Source: SAR324 cluster bacterium REDSEA-S27_B3 (GTDB lineage Bacteria; SAR324; NAC60-12). From it: 64,000 nt of DNA. Under the pieces are notes generated by a model. That model was not told where the DNA came from and did no database searches. It saw nothing but the letters and a program-made list of their open reading frames with translations. The stretch spans positions 1 to 64,000 of the forward strand of contig LUQO01000047.1 of assembly GCA_001627865.1 (NCBI GenBank), written 5' to 3'. Positions 1 through 9,380 of this stretch are shown here, one piece after another (position 1 is the stretch's first letter; the number at the start of each line of letters is the position of its first letter). Position numbers and translations under genes: made by a program.

Positions 1-455
1 ACCTCCTTCAGCAGTTCCGCCGCATGGCGGATGGCTTTCCTGATGCGGGGATAAGTACCGCAACGGCAGAGGTTAAGCATTCCACGGTCAATCTCCTGAT
101 CGCTGGGGTTTGGCTTGCGTTCAAGCAGCGAAACTGCCGCCATGATTTGTCCGGACTGGCAGTAGCCGCACTGCGGAACCTGTTCTGCAACCCATGCCTT
201 TTGCACTGGATGACTAATGTCCGGAGAAAGTCCTTCGATGGTGGTGATGTCCTTGCCCGCCGCCTCGCCCACAGTCATGCCGCAGGAGCGCACGGGGCGT
301 TTGCCGACCAGCACCGTGCAGGCGCCGCACTGCTGGATGCCGCAGCCGTACTTGGTCCCGGTCAGGCCGAGGGTGTCCCGGATCGCCCAGAGCAGCGGCG
401 TGTCCGGCTCAAGGTCGAGGGTGCGGGGTTCTCCGTTGATCGTCAGAGTGGTCAT
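1..455 (-). CDS. [2Fe-2S] small subunit of a xanthine-oxidase-family hydroxylase (IorA/CoxS-like), 3' end cut by window
   Basis: The frame stays open to the window edge, giving 151 codons from an ATG at 455 with a good Shine-Dalgarno (AGGAGG, 4 nt upstream). The translation has the plant-type ferredoxin cluster (C38, C43, C46, C58) and the C-terminal four-cysteine cluster (C96, C99, and C130/C132 in [10 protein letters not shown]). These two [2Fe-2S] centres define the small subunit of molybdenum hydroxylases such as isoquinoline 1-oxidoreductase and aldehyde dehydrogenases. The subunit passes electrons from a molybdopterin large subunit, which should lie beyond the left edge. Only a few C-terminal residues seem missing. 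The gene is strikingly GC-rich next to its AT-rich flank, which suggests acquisition. The substrate cannot be told from this subunit. Confidence 0.9.
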   Translation of the reverse strand, partial: MTTLTINGEPRTLDLEPDTPLLWAIRDTLGLTGTKYGCGIQQCGACTVLVGKRPVRSCGMTVGEAAGKDITTIEGLSPDISHPVQKAWVAEQVPQCGYCQSGQIMAAVSLLERKPNPSDQEIDRGMLNLCRCGTYPRIRKAIRHAAELLKE

Positions 456-855
456 TTGGCCTCCTGCTCTAGTGGTAGAGAAGATGGTATACTGTAAAGC
501 CATCCAAAGAAAATTGATATACGGTGACTTGACAGCTTAACTGATTGAAATCATTACGAAATTATTTGCAAATTTAAACCTTTATTTTGAATGTGTCAAG
601 AATATAATTGTAATAATTTGTTTCATTGATTTTCATTAAAACTATTTAGATAATTATATTGTTGCCCCTCACACCGCACCTTCGACTTCGCTCAGGCATC
701 GAGGTCCCTCTCCCTTCGACTCCGCGCAGGGCGCAAAACTTCGCTGGTTGAGCGGCGTTGAAACAAGCGAGGTGAGTACAGAATAATAAAGTACTCCCCT
801 GGATACCCTCCTGCGCGGGAATGACATCTTTTAGTGATTTCATCATAGTAACTCA
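456..855. other. intergenic region with AT-rich stretch and degenerate repeat debris
   Basis: This gap separates the hydroxylase subunit from the sulfatase. Bases 480-660 are very AT-rich and hold no credible ORF. Bases 661-830 are GC-rich and hold repeat-like sequence, annotated separately. Short ORFs here show no coding character. Confidence 0.6.
679..828. repeat. intergenic repeat debris: two CCTTCGACT-type direct copies and half of a TGTCATTCC element
   Basis: CCTTCGACTTCGCTCAGG (679-696) is repeated at 713-730 with 16 of 18 bases identical. The right end (about 816-827) reads CGCGGGAATGACA after CCTGGATA. That is the right half of the inverted-repeat element found whole at 16039-16124. 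These look like remnants of small non-autonomous repeats, not genes. Confidence 0.5.
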
Positions 856-2433
856 TCACCAGTGTCCAATTAAGATTCCCATTTTTTCATCACGTTCAAC
901 TCCCATTTCAAACAGAAAATCGTGCTCCATTTCAGTACGGATCAATCTGTTCCGGAACCAGCTGAAAAATTTTTCATCCATTTCCTGCCTGACGGATTTA
1001 TGTTCCGGAGAGTCACCTAAATCGTGAAATTCATCCGGATCATTTCTCAAATCATAAAGCTGCGGGCGAAATTTTTCATGAATTATGTATTTCCATTCTT
1101 CGGTACGAATCATGTGCGCACGGCAATCGTAAGGATGAAGCTTCAAAGTTGCACATGGACCACGGTCGCTGAAATCAATCTGGCTGATTGCGTATTCACG
1201 TTGAAATTCATGTGAATCTGCTGCTCGAGTAATAGACAGAAGCGACTTTCCTTCCACGCGCTGTTTGCAGATCTTACCACCGACAAATTCAACTAATGTG
1301 GGTACAATATCTACAGCTTCCACAAATTCTTCATTCACAGTACCTCGTGACTGTTCCGCCTCTTTGTCCGGATCATAAACTATCAGTGGAATTCTGACTG
1401 ACTGTTCGTGAAACAAATCTTTTTCTCCAAGCCAGTGATCACCCAGATAATCACCATGATCAGAGGTAAACACGATCAAAGTCGAATCGATTAATCCCAT
1501 TGATTTCAATTTTTCAAAAACACGGCCCAAATGATCATCAACCTGTTTGATAAGCCCCATATAAACAGGAATTACACGCTCCCTTACTTCATCACGAGAA
1601 AAATTCCGGCTGTATGTTTCCTGCATAAAAGCCCCTGACACAGGGTGTGGATTACTCAATTCAGTAGAATGCCGAACTGCCGGCAGAATATGATCTTTTG
1701 TGTATATAGAATGATATGGTGCGGGGGCAAGATAAGGCCAGTGTGGTTTGATATAGCTCAGGTGTAAACACCATCGTTCATCCTTATCCACAGAAGACAA
1801 AAACTCCAGAGCACGGTCTGTGGTATAAACTGTTTCAGAATGTTCTTCCGGAACGGCTGCAGGCAGGTTAGAGTTGCGCATTTGCCAGCCGCTGACTTTT
1901 TTTCCGTCTTGATTAACAGCGCTGTTGGCCCAGCTTTCCCAGGGATTTTTACCATCAAATCCATTGGCGTATAAATAATCATTATATGCTAAATCTTCCG
2001 GTGCAATCTGGTCCGGATAAATCCCTGCAAAATGTTCAAAATTTTCAAAACCTCCCTGAGCAAGCCGTTTTCCAATATTTGAGTGTTGTTCTATTTGTAG
2101 GCGCTGCAAAGCATCCTGATTCCCTCTTGCTTCAGACTTGCCCACCAGAACATTGCGGTAATCCAGATCCTGTAGATAATCTCCCAGTGTGAGTTCTCCC
2201 AGTTTCAGAGGATCTTCATTTGCCAGCGCACCGTGTGACGCCATGTATCGTCCTGTATAAAAACTTGCGCGTGAAGGACCGCAAAGCGGGGCCTGGCAAT
2301 ACGCGTTTTCAAAACGCACTCCACGTTCGGCAATACTGTCTATATTTGGTGTTTCAAGAAATGGATGTCCGTAACAGGTAAGATAATCTGCCCGCAACTG
2401 GTCACACATGATAAACAAAATATTTCTTGGCAT
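856..2433 (-). CDS. Sulfatase / phosphonate monoester hydrolase family enzyme
   Basis: A 525-residue alkaline-phosphatase-superfamily hydrolase. The N-terminus ILFIMCDQLRADY carries the first metal-binding Asp. C51 in CGPSRASFYTGR matches the CxPxR site at which the Cys of type I sulfatases is converted to formylglycine. FTSDHGDYLGDH, near residue 320, supplies the other metal-binding Asp and His. No signal peptide is visible, so it is probably cytoplasmic. Maturation would need a formylglycine-generating enzyme encoded elsewhere. It is the last gene of a minus-strand operon (75 bp after the decarboxylase), which suggests it removes a sulfate or phosphonate ester from the compound handled by the island. 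Substrate unknown. The start is the first ATG, with no clear Shine-Dalgarno. Confidence 0.88.
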   Translation of the reverse strand: MPRNILFIMCDQLRADYLTCYGHPFLETPNIDSIAERGVRFENAYCQAPLCGPSRASFYTGRYMASHGALANEDPLKLGELTLGDYLQDLDYRNVLVGKSEARGNQDALQRLQIEQHSNIGKRLAQGGFENFEHFAGIYPDQIAPEDLAYNDYLYANGFDGKNPWESWANSAVNQDGKKVSGWQMRNSNLPAAVPEEHSETVYTTDRALEFLSSVDKDERWCLHLSYIKPHWPYLAPAPYHSIYTKDHILPAVRHSTELSNPHPVSGAFMQETYSRNFSRDEVRERVIPVYMGLIKQVDDHLGRVFEKLKSMGLIDSTLIVFTSDHGDYLGDHWLGEKDLFHEQSVRIPLIVYDPDKEAEQSRGTVNEEFVEAVDIVPTLVEFVGGKICKQRVEGKSLLSITRAADSHEFQREYAISQIDFSDRGPCATLKLHPYDCRAHMIRTEEWKYIIHEKFRPQLYDLRNDPDEFHDLGDSPEHKSVRQEMDEKFFSWFRNRLIRTEMEHDFLFEMGVERDEKMGILIGHW

Positions 2434-2508
2434 TTGTTGCTCGCAGAAGGTCTTAGGATTATGTAATAATTTCCCCGATCAGTACTTTGAATCGTTTAAG
2501 CACTACAT

Positions 2509-3981
2509 TCATTTCCGGTTCTTAATCATACCGGCAGTTTTCCTGATACGCTGCCAGGCCTGCTCTACGTGTCTGAACTCTGTGTTTGTTTGACCGATAC
2601 TCATTCTAAGTGTGAATTTGTCATGCAGTTTTGTGTGTGTCAGGTAGAGCTTCCCGCTCTGGTTAAGTGCATCCAGCAGTACCTGATTGAATTTATCCCC
2701 GCCTTTGTGCCGGAAACAGACGAGGTTAAGCGGAGCAGGAGCCATCAGTTCAAACTGATCATCTGCCTCAATCCATGCTGCGAATTGTTGGGCGAGTTCA
2801 ACATGTTTCCGGATATGATGCTGAAGTCCCTGCACACCATAGTGTCTGATCACGAACCAGAGCTTTAGTGCCCTGAAACGGCGTCCAAGCGGGATTTGCC
2901 AGTCACGGTAATCAATGACCGCACCGGACTCTGTGGCCTGATTGCGCAGATATTCCGGAAGAATGCTGAGTGTCCTGATAAGCACACCGCGGTCCGCGAC
3001 AAAGAAACAGTCACAGTCGAAATTGGTGAACATCCATTTGTGTGGATTGAAGCAAAAACTGTCGGCAAGCTCAACACCGTCCAGCAGGTGTCGGAATTCC
3101 GGACAAACTGCTGCTGTTCCGGACATTGCGCCGTCAATGTGTAACCAGATATCATGCTTGCGGCAAAGCTCTCCAATCTCTGACAGCGAATCCATGGCGT
3201 TTGATGAAGTTGTACCTATTGTTGCAGCGACAAAACATGGCCTTTTCCCCGTCTGGATATCTGCTTCTACATTGCGGGTCAGGTCCTCAATATCCATCGC
3301 AAAGTTTTCATCAACATCAATCAATTTCAGGTTATCTGATCCGATACCGGAAATCCTTACTGCCTTCTCGATGGATGAATGTGCCTGGGATGAGGTGTAA
3401 ACCGTCAGGTTGTTGTCACAGCCTTGAGTGTTGCCGGAAAACTTCGAGGATCGTTCCCTGGAAGCAAGCAAAGCCGTGAGTGAGGCGCTTGAAGCGGAAT
3501 CCTGAATCACGCCGCCGCCTTTTCCACTGGATTTGAACTGTTCAGGCAGTCCGAGCATCTCAGCCACCCAGTCAAGGACATGTGTTTCCAACTCCGTACA
3601 GGCCGGGCTCGTGGCCCAGATCATTCCCTGCACACCAAAGCCCGCTGAAAGCAGTTCGCCCAAAACAGAAGGCCCGGAAGCATTACAAGGGAAAAAAGCA
3701 AAGAAATTTGGGGACTGCCAGTGCGTGATACCGGGCAGGATATGCTGTTCCACATCACGCATCATTTCATCAAACGATTCCCCTTGTTCCGGAGGAGCAG
3801 GAGGCAATGACTTGCGCAAATCTCCCGGTTTAGACTGCGAAAGCACAGGCATCGATTCAACACCTTTCCAGTAATCAGCAATCCAGTCGATCATCGCATG
3901 ACCCTGCTTGCGAAAATCCTCAGTAGACATGTGGAAGGAGACTGGAGTTTCAGTCTTTTTAATGCTCATAGCATTTTGCAT
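2509..3981 (-). CDS. PLP-dependent group II decarboxylase (aromatic-L-amino-acid decarboxylase type)
   Basis: 490 residues, the usual size for the DDC/TDC family. It has HWQSPNFFAFFP near residue 88, the PLP-stacking H201 (SSQAHSSIEKA), D283 in HIDGA to pair with the pyridine nitrogen, and the Schiff-base lysine K315 in FNPHKWM. Family members turn Tyr, Dopa, Trp or Phe into the arylamine and CO2. Downstream of an extradiol dioxygenase and an amidotransferase, it could feed an arylamine into ring cleavage, but the substrate is inferred only. Two in-frame ATGs four codons apart could start it; neither has a strong ribosome site. Some relatives act as aldehyde synthases. Confidence 0.9.
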   Translation of the reverse strand: MQNAMSIKKTETPVSFHMSTEDFRKQGHAMIDWIADYWKGVESMPVLSQSKPGDLRKSLPPAPPEQGESFDEMMRDVEQHILPGITHWQSPNFFAFFPCNASGPSVLGELLSAGFGVQGMIWATSPACTELETHVLDWVAEMLGLPEQFKSSGKGGGVIQDSASSASLTALLASRERSSKFSGNTQGCDNNLTVYTSSQAHSSIEKAVRISGIGSDNLKLIDVDENFAMDIEDLTRNVEADIQTGKRPCFVAATIGTTSSNAMDSLSEIGELCRKHDIWLHIDGAMSGTAAVCPEFRHLLDGVELADSFCFNPHKWMFTNFDCDCFFVADRGVLIRTLSILPEYLRNQATESGAVIDYRDWQIPLGRRFRALKLWFVIRHYGVQGLQHHIRKHVELAQQFAAWIEADDQFELMAPAPLNLVCFRHKGGDKFNQVLLDALNQSGKLYLTHTKLHDKFTLRMSIGQTNTEFRHVEQAWQRIRKTAGMIKNRK

Positions 3982-4039
3982 TAATTTGGGAATAATCCAT
4001 CTATTCCTTTATGTTTGATAAATCTGCTTAGATTAATTA

Positions 4040-4747
4040 TCAAAACCCATAAAAATGCCCAATCCACTGTGCCCATAAATCAGCATCCGGCACCTCATCC
4101 TGTAATCTGGCCCTGCCATTTTCAATCTCTTGCGGATCAACGCCGGAATCCAGAAGTTCAAGGAAAAAATTCTCCATTGCTCTCCTTGGCTGTTCCGGAT
4201 GTCCTTGCAGACATAGCACTGATTCATCTATTACATAGGCGCTGTTTTCACATTGCTCGGACCATGCAATTCTCCTGGCAGATTCGGGAAGTTCAGTAAC
4301 ATGATCCTGATTTATGTGGTAGATCTCACATTTTTTTTGGGGGGGAATCATCCATTGCTGATCATCAACAATATCAAATGATTGCATTCCCAGAAGCCAT
4401 CCATCGACCCGCCGTTCAACTTTTCCTCCCAGCGCGCCTGCAATCAGTTGATGTCCAAAACATATACCCGCCAGTTTCTGCTGCAAGGTGACACAATCCC
4501 GGACAAATTGTTCCAATTGTTTGATCCAGGGGAAATTGTCATTGGCACTGCATGGACTGCCTGTAATTAAATAAGCATCAAAATCTGATAAGTCTGCGGG
4601 CCATTCTCCTTCCGCCACAAAAAATTTACTGAAAACCGTGTTTTCCATCACATGCTCCAGCATGGCAATAAATTTTTCCGAATCAGTGATGCCTTGGTCT
4701 GTTGCCCAATACTTACGAGGCACCGCGTCCAGAATTCCGAGTTTCAT
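4040..4747 (-). CDS. Class I glutamine amidotransferase-like protein
   Basis: 235 residues forming one GATase-1 domain, like the N-terminal domain of GMP synthase. The nucleophile is C96 in GICFGHQ, with H183 and E185 of QGHPEQP completing the triad; YHINQDHV is a typical GuaA-like strand. No synthetase domain is present. The gene lies 18 bp after the HpaD-like dioxygenase. Aniline-degradation operons carry an equivalent stand-alone protein (AtdA2/TdnT) beside a glutamine-synthetase-like ligase, and such a ligase is encoded at 17591-18877 here. By analogy it may hydrolyse a gamma-glutamyl amine conjugate. The gene contains a C7A8 homopolymer tract (4331-4345). Function is inferred from context. 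Confidence 0.85.
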   Translation of the reverse strand: MKLGILDAVPRKYWATDQGITDSEKFIAMLEHVMENTVFSKFFVAEGEWPADLSDFDAYLITGSPCSANDNFPWIKQLEQFVRDCVTLQQKLAGICFGHQLIAGALGGKVERRVDGWLLGMQSFDIVDDQQWMIPPQKKCEIYHINQDHVTELPESARRIAWSEQCENSAYVIDESVLCLQGHPEQPRRAMENFFLELLDSGVDPQEIENGRARLQDEVPDADLWAQWIGHFYGF

Positions 4748-4765
4748 TTGCTGTTCGTTCCGGAA

Positions 4766-5644
4766 TCAGTTGGAATACCATCCGGATTCCGGCCGATCAA
4801 ACCACATGTGAATCTGACCTGTACCAATTGCATTTTCGTAATCACTGTACCTGCGGCCCGCTGTTATGCATTTTCGCCCGCCAATAGCGGCAACCATCAT
4901 CAAGTATGGTCCGAAATGAGCCTCAGGCTTGAATTTTAAAAACTCGTCCATTGTATCAATTACCGCAGCATGATTTCCTTCTTCCCACCAGGAAATTCGC
5001 TGCTCATCAGCCGCACGGGCTTCAGGTGTTATCACATGTTTCGGGTCTGAGGCTTCATGCTTATCCAGTTCCTTCATCGGCCAGAAACGATGACTCAAAG
5101 AACCGCTGCCGATCAAAACTACCCTCTCACCTGATTGATCCACAGCTTCACCCAGCGCTGCTCCCGCGTCCAGAAAATCCTCTGTCTGTGCGGTTTGGCA
5201 AATACTAACAGAAAGCCACTGCTCACCCTGATTTAAGTAATGTGCAACATTTACTGTTGCGTAATTAACCGGCAGGTACGGATCGTCAATCGCTGTTGCA
5301 CGTACACCGGTTTCATTCATGGTATCAGCAATTTTCACTGCAATATCCGGATTTCCCGCCATATCATAATGAATCTGTTTCAGTCCTCGTGGGACTTCTT
5401 CTGAGGTATATATGCCTTTGCGCCGCTTATGAGAAGTGATAATAAATTCAAACAATGAAAACCAATGTGAATCAAACACAATCACTGTGTCCGGACGTAA
5501 AGTATCAAAAATTTCACTGCGTAATCTCTTCAATCCAGGCACAAGACTGATTTCACGTCCATCATTCAGTTCCAGACGTGTTTCTTTTGGAAGCATTATC
5601 GGCGGAATATGTGATAAAAATCCCGCTCCAACTATTTCTCCCAT
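4766..5644 (-). CDS. hpaD: Class III extradiol dioxygenase, 3,4-dihydroxyphenylacetate 2,3-dioxygenase-like (HpaD/HpcB)
   Basis: 292 residues, close to E. coli HpcB in length and motif order. H12 in SHIPPI and H60 in FDSHW are the predicted Fe(II) ligands. GSGSLSHRFWP holds the conserved catalytic His near residue 195, and EAHFGPYLMM would supply the third, Glu, ligand. The enzyme opens a catecholic ring next to the two hydroxyls, giving a muconic semialdehyde. It heads a minus-strand operon whose promoter contains a perfect palindrome (5687-5706). HpaE-like and HpaG-like genes at 18905 and 20452 would process the product. Exact substrate (homoprotocatechuate or another catechol) is not determined by the sequence. 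Confidence 0.87.
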   Translation of the reverse strand: MGEIVGAGFLSHIPPIMLPKETRLELNDGREISLVPGLKRLRSEIFDTLRPDTVIVFDSHWFSLFEFIITSHKRRKGIYTSEEVPRGLKQIHYDMAGNPDIAVKIADTMNETGVRATAIDDPYLPVNYATVNVAHYLNQGEQWLSVSICQTAQTEDFLDAGAALGEAVDQSGERVVLIGSGSLSHRFWPMKELDKHEASDPKHVITPEARAADEQRISWWEEGNHAAVIDTMDEFLKFKPEAHFGPYLMMVAAIGGRKCITAGRRYSDYENAIGTGQIHMWFDRPESGWYSN

Positions 5645-5683
5645 TTATTCTTAAATTATCAGGAGTTGTTTAAATAAATTTGA

Positions 5684-5712
5684 ATTATCGTTTAGTACTA
5701 AACGATTTTGAA
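5684..5712 (-). promoter_or_regulatory. Promoter of the hpaD operon with an operator palindrome filling the spacer
   Basis: On the minus strand: -35 TTCAAA (5712-5707), a 17-bp spacer, -10 GATAAT (5689-5684). The perfect 20-bp palindrome ATCGTTTAGTACTAAACGAT (5687-5706) fills the spacer. The same layout with a near-identical palindrome lies upstream of the P450 gene (16157-16185). The geometry suits a dimeric repressor that blocks RNA polymerase. The MarR-type regulator at 22132 is the only regulator in the island and is the obvious candidate. Confidence 0.72.
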
Positions 5713-5908
5713 GGGTTAAAAATATCAGCAGATGAAATTCATTGCAACACTTTTTTTAATGAAATTATTCGGAAGAAAAGAAAAAAAGTAAGTGTGAATT
5801 AATGTCGATACATGCAGAAGATTGACATTATTTTCAGTTTATTATGAACAGGTTTTTTGTCAATAGTGCGACTTATTATTTATACTGTAATTTCAATAAT
5901 ATAAACTA

Positions 5909-7333
5909 TCAGGCCATATCGTCTCTTGCCCAAAGCTCTTTTGTAAGCACACCGGTACGGTCCTCAATAGCCTGCATTGCATCAAGAATCAGATCTTCAC
6001 GAAACCGCCTTCCGATAATCTGCACGCCCGCAGGCAGACTATTCACCGTACCGATTGGAACAACTCCGGCAGGCAGACTCAGCCAGTTGATACCGGTACT
6101 GTAAATGCCTGATTGAAAAAGCGCTTTAGTGTCTTCATAACTTTTAGCATCGCAGTCCCACAATGGAGTCGGCTGCAAAAAGTACGGTGAAAGTATCAGA
6201 GGATATTTTTCGAGAAATATGTTCCATTCACGTGTCATTGCGGTACGTTCCTTGATACCAATCCTGTATATTTCCGCTTCAGCTACCGCGCCCATTTGGA
6301 AGTACCATTCGAAAATTTGTTGAATTGTTTCGCTTCCATTTTCTCTGGCCACAGGCATCAGGAAAGCTTCCATCTCACTTCCAAGGTACTTAAACCAGCA
6401 CTCAGCAGCCTCAACCACAGAAGGAGTTTTCACCTGCTCAACTGCATAACCTGAGTCTGAAAGATAATCTGCAGCCCGTTCAATTGAGGCCGCTATTTCC
6501 GGATGTATAGGGTAACCGTAGCTTTCTTGAGTTACTCCAACCCTGACCGATTGTGGTTCATCAGGCCAGTCATCAAACGGAACCGGCATCCAGAACGGAT
6601 CACGGGGGTCTGCTTGTGCCATTATTCTGGTTGCCAGACGCACATCCCTCACTTCTCTGCAAATAGCGCCTTGCACCGACATCAGCTGAGCCAGCATTCC
6701 ACGCTCGGCTGTTCCTGATGGCAGCCATGTTGGGATTCTACCGAAGGTGGGTTTAACAGTTGCAAGCCCGCAGTTGAAAGCCGGACATCTCAGCGATCCA
6801 CCGATGTCATTTCCATGGTGAATGGGACCAAACCCCGCGGCAGCTGCGGAGGAAGCTCCTCCAGAAGACCCCCCGGGACTTGCGTCTTCATTCCATGGGT
6901 TAAAAGTCCGACCATGCAATGGATTATCTGTTGTCAGCCGCATCGAGAGTTCCGGAGTGTTAGTACGTCCTATAATGATGGCTCCGGCTTTCATGAGGTT
7001 GCTTACTATAGGAGAATCAGCAGGTGCTATTAAATCCGCGAATGCTGGCAATCCGTTCGGAGTTGGCTTCCCCTCAACATCAACGTTTGATTTGATCGTG
7101 ACTGGAACTCCGTGTAATTCACCCACCTCTTCTCCTGAAGAAACTGCCCGGTCAGCCTCCCTGGCAACAGTCAATGCTTCTTCCCTGTAGTCATCCACAA
7201 TTGAGTTTAATCGTGGATTATGTGCGTCAATGCGCGAGAAAACAGAAGCCATTACTTCTTCAGAGGAAAATAGTTTTTCACGTATTCCCTGTGCCATTTC
7301 ACAGGCACTAAGTTTCCAGAGATTATTTTTCAT
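5909..7333 (-). CDS. Amidase signature family amidohydrolase (first of two)
   Basis: 474 residues with the complete Ser-cisSer-Lys machinery: K81 (VTIKSN), cis-Ser S156 in GGSSGGASS, nucleophile S180 in DIGGSLRCP. The family hydrolyses carboxamides, aryl amides and related bonds. It stands alone on the minus strand, upstream of the hpaD operon and divergent from the ABC importer operon, so it may release an amine or acid from an imported amide. Similarity to Glu-tRNA(Gln) amidotransferase subunit A is only at family level: no gatB or gatC lies nearby. Substrate unknown. A second, clearly different amidase is encoded at 12942. Confidence 0.9.
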   Translation of the reverse strand: MKNNLWKLSACEMAQGIREKLFSSEEVMASVFSRIDAHNPRLNSIVDDYREEALTVAREADRAVSSGEEVGELHGVPVTIKSNVDVEGKPTPNGLPAFADLIAPADSPIVSNLMKAGAIIIGRTNTPELSMRLTTDNPLHGRTFNPWNEDASPGGSSGGASSAAAAGFGPIHHGNDIGGSLRCPAFNCGLATVKPTFGRIPTWLPSGTAERGMLAQLMSVQGAICREVRDVRLATRIMAQADPRDPFWMPVPFDDWPDEPQSVRVGVTQESYGYPIHPEIAASIERAADYLSDSGYAVEQVKTPSVVEAAECWFKYLGSEMEAFLMPVARENGSETIQQIFEWYFQMGAVAEAEIYRIGIKERTAMTREWNIFLEKYPLILSPYFLQPTPLWDCDAKSYEDTKALFQSGIYSTGINWLSLPAGVVPIGTVNSLPAGVQIIGRRFREDLILDAMQAIEDRTGVLTKELWARDDMA

Positions 7334-7762
7334 AATGATTCAGTGGTAAAAAAGTATAAATTAACAAATTATATTAGTAAGTTAACTTTTATATAATATT
7401 TTTGATAAAGGTGAATATAAAAAACGTTTAATGATTCCCAGTAGAATCCTAATACAAAATTTTTCGTTTATCTATTAATTTTATTAATTGTTAAAAAACA
7501 TTTGACAAAAAAATAAAATGAATTATATTGCCCAAATGCGAAAAATATTTTGCATGCCACAAGAACTTTAGAGCCCTTGCTTTGAATAAAGCTCTTGTTC
7601 TATTATGTCCGTCTATCAGAAAATAATCATTTTTGAATTATTTGTGTCGGTTTTAATCTTCTATGTAATGGGTTTTGTCTTCTGACAGTCTTTTACTTTA
7701 TGAATGTCATGTCTTTATTAGACATTACCCTAAACTATTAACCTAAGTAATGGAGAAAATTC
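7334..7762. other. divergent intergenic region between amidase and ABC importer operon
   Basis: AT-rich and without an ORF. It should hold the promoters of the leftward amidase and the rightward importer. A candidate sigma-70 promoter for the importer is annotated at 7502-7529. A weak inverted repeat (AGAGC near 7570 and GCTCT near 7590) lies in the leader; its role is unclear. Confidence 0.5.
7502..7529 (+). promoter_or_regulatory. Candidate sigma-70 promoter of the ABC importer operon
   Basis: Consensus -35 TTGACA (7502-7507), a 16-bp spacer and -10 TATATT (7524-7529) on the plus strand. It would give a leader of about 225 nt before the binding-protein gene. Confidence 0.5.
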
Positions 7763-9346
7763 ATGCTAAAAAAAATAGCTACATTGGCCATTACCACGTT
7801 GACGTTCCTGGCTTCTTTGTTCCTGGTTGTCATGCCGGCCTCTGCAGAATCAACTCTGCGCGTGGTGATGCACTCGGATCTCAAGATCGTTGATCCTATC
7901 TGGACAACCGCCTACATGTCCCGGAACTACGGGTACATGGTCTATGACACACTGTTTGCACTCGACAGCAACCTGCACATCAAACCGCAAATGGTTGGTG
8001 ATTACTCTGTGAGCGAGGATAAACTCACCTACATTATGTCCCTTCGTGACGGACTGAAATTCCATGACGGCGCTCCCGTGACAGCCGCAGATGTTGTGGC
8101 CTCTATCAATCGTTGGGCCAAAAAGGACGGCATGGGACAGATGCTGATGGAATACACCAAGAGCCTGACCGCCGTGGACGGCAACACTGTGCAGCTGGTG
8201 TTAAATAAGCCATTTGGCCTTGTACTGGACGCACTTGCCAAACCGAGTTCGAATGTGCCTTTCATTATGCCTGAGCGTGTGGCCAACACTCCCGCAGACG
8301 AGCAAATCAAGGACTACACCGGTTCAGGACCATTTATCTTCAAGGAAGACGAGTGGAAGCCCGGAGACCGCACGGTGTTTGTGAAAAATCCTAACTACAA
8401 GGCACGCAGCGAGCCGTCCAGCTGGATGGCAGGGAGCAAAGCGGTTAATGTGGACCGCGTGGAGTGGATCTCAATCAAGGATCACCAGACTGCAGTAAAC
8501 GCACTGATTGCAGGTGAGATTGATTATATGGAATCAGTTCCACATGACCTGCTGCCTTTGCTTGAAGCAGACCCAAATGTTCACACTGGTGTGCTAAATC
8601 CCCTGGGTAACCAGTACATGTATCGCATGAACCACCTGCATCCTCCGTTTGACGACGTACGTGTTCGTCGTGCGGCAATGTGGTCCGTTAATCAGAAGGA
8701 CTTTCTTCAAGGTGTAATCGGTAACCCTGATTACTATAAGGAGTGCCCGGCCATGTTCTTCTGCGACACACCTCTGGCTACCGATAAGGGAGCTGATATC
8801 ATGATGCGTTCCGACTATGCTAAGTCGAAATCCTTGTTGAAGGAAGCAGGATACGACGGTACCCCGATCGTACTGATGCATTCAACTGATTTGAATGTGC
8901 TGGCTAACCTTGCTCCGGTTGCAAAACAGAATCTGGAACGCGGAGGCTTCAAGGTGGATATGCATTCAATGGACTGGCAGACTCTTGTGTCCCGCCGCTC
9001 CAAAAAGGATGCTCCCGGAAAGGTCGGTTGGAACATTTTCATGACCTCCTGGCAGTCGCTTGACATCCTCAATCCAATCAGCGCGGCAGGCTATCGCTCC
9101 AACTGCGACAAGGCTTGGTTCGGCTGGCCCTGCGACACCACAATGGAAGTGTTGCGTAAAGCATTTGCAGAGGAGCCTGATCCGGTGCAGCAGAAGGCGA
9201 TTGCCGTGGCCATTCAGGAGCGTGCCATGGATTATGGTACCCACGGACACGGAGGTCAGTGGTTGGGCGTAACAGCCTGGCGTAAGGACCAGATCTCTAA
9301 TGTCCCGGACGCACCACTGCCGGTACAATGGGGGATTTCCAAGTAA
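7763..9346 (+). CDS. Periplasmic substrate-binding protein of a peptide/opine-type ABC importer (SBP family 5)
   Basis: 527 residues. A Sec signal peptide ends in MPASA|ES (cleavage after about residue 28), followed by a DppA/OppA-type fold; TLRVVMHSDLKIVDP and LRDGLKFHDGAPVTAADV are typical family-5 strands. It captures the ligand in the periplasm for the two permeases and double ATPase encoded directly downstream. GGAGAAAATTC precedes the ATG. Family 5 covers di- and oligopeptides, opines, glutathione, nickel and various conjugates. With two amidases and aromatic catabolic genes around it, an amide or peptide-like conjugate is plausible. The importer genes look more GC-rich than the amidases and matB that flank them. 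Confidence 0.92.
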   Translation: MLKKIATLAITTLTFLASLFLVVMPASAESTLRVVMHSDLKIVDPIWTTAYMSRNYGYMVYDTLFALDSNLHIKPQMVGDYSVSEDKLTYIMSLRDGLKFHDGAPVTAADVVASINRWAKKDGMGQMLMEYTKSLTAVDGNTVQLVLNKPFGLVLDALAKPSSNVPFIMPERVANTPADEQIKDYTGSGPFIFKEDEWKPGDRTVFVKNPNYKARSEPSSWMAGSKAVNVDRVEWISIKDHQTAVNALIAGEIDYMESVPHDLLPLLEADPNVHTGVLNPLGNQYMYRMNHLHPPFDDVRVRRAAMWSVNQKDFLQGVIGNPDYYKECPAMFFCDTPLATDKGADIMMRSDYAKSKSLLKEAGYDGTPIVLMHSTDLNVLANLAPVAKQNLERGGFKVDMHSMDWQTLVSRRSKKDAPGKVGWNIFMTSWQSLDILNPISAAGYRSNCDKAWFGWPCDTTMEVLRKAFAEEPDPVQQKAIAVAIQERAMDYGTHGHGGQWLGVTAWRKDQISNVPDAPLPVQWGISK

Positions 9347-9380
9347 GTTTCTAAGTTCACACTAAGAGTTGTAGCGGATT

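Noticed and set aside
24-540. Two plus-strand ORFs (24-497 and 217-540)
   Set aside because: They are shadows of the minus-strand [2Fe-2S] subunit, whose cysteine clusters are unmistakable and which stays open only because it runs off the window.
646-846. Minus-strand ORF of 66 codons
   Set aside because: It lies in repeat debris with no ribosome site and no recognisable protein features.
2476-2491. Possible third copy of the island operator upstream of the sulfatase (CGATCAGTACTTTGAA)
   Set aside because: Only the left arm fits (7/8); the right arm matches about 4 of 8 and palindromic symmetry is lost. It is not separable from chance by eye.
7411-7425. CGTTTAATGA half-site between the amidase and importer genes
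   Set aside because: Only one arm resembles the operator and there is no symmetric partner.
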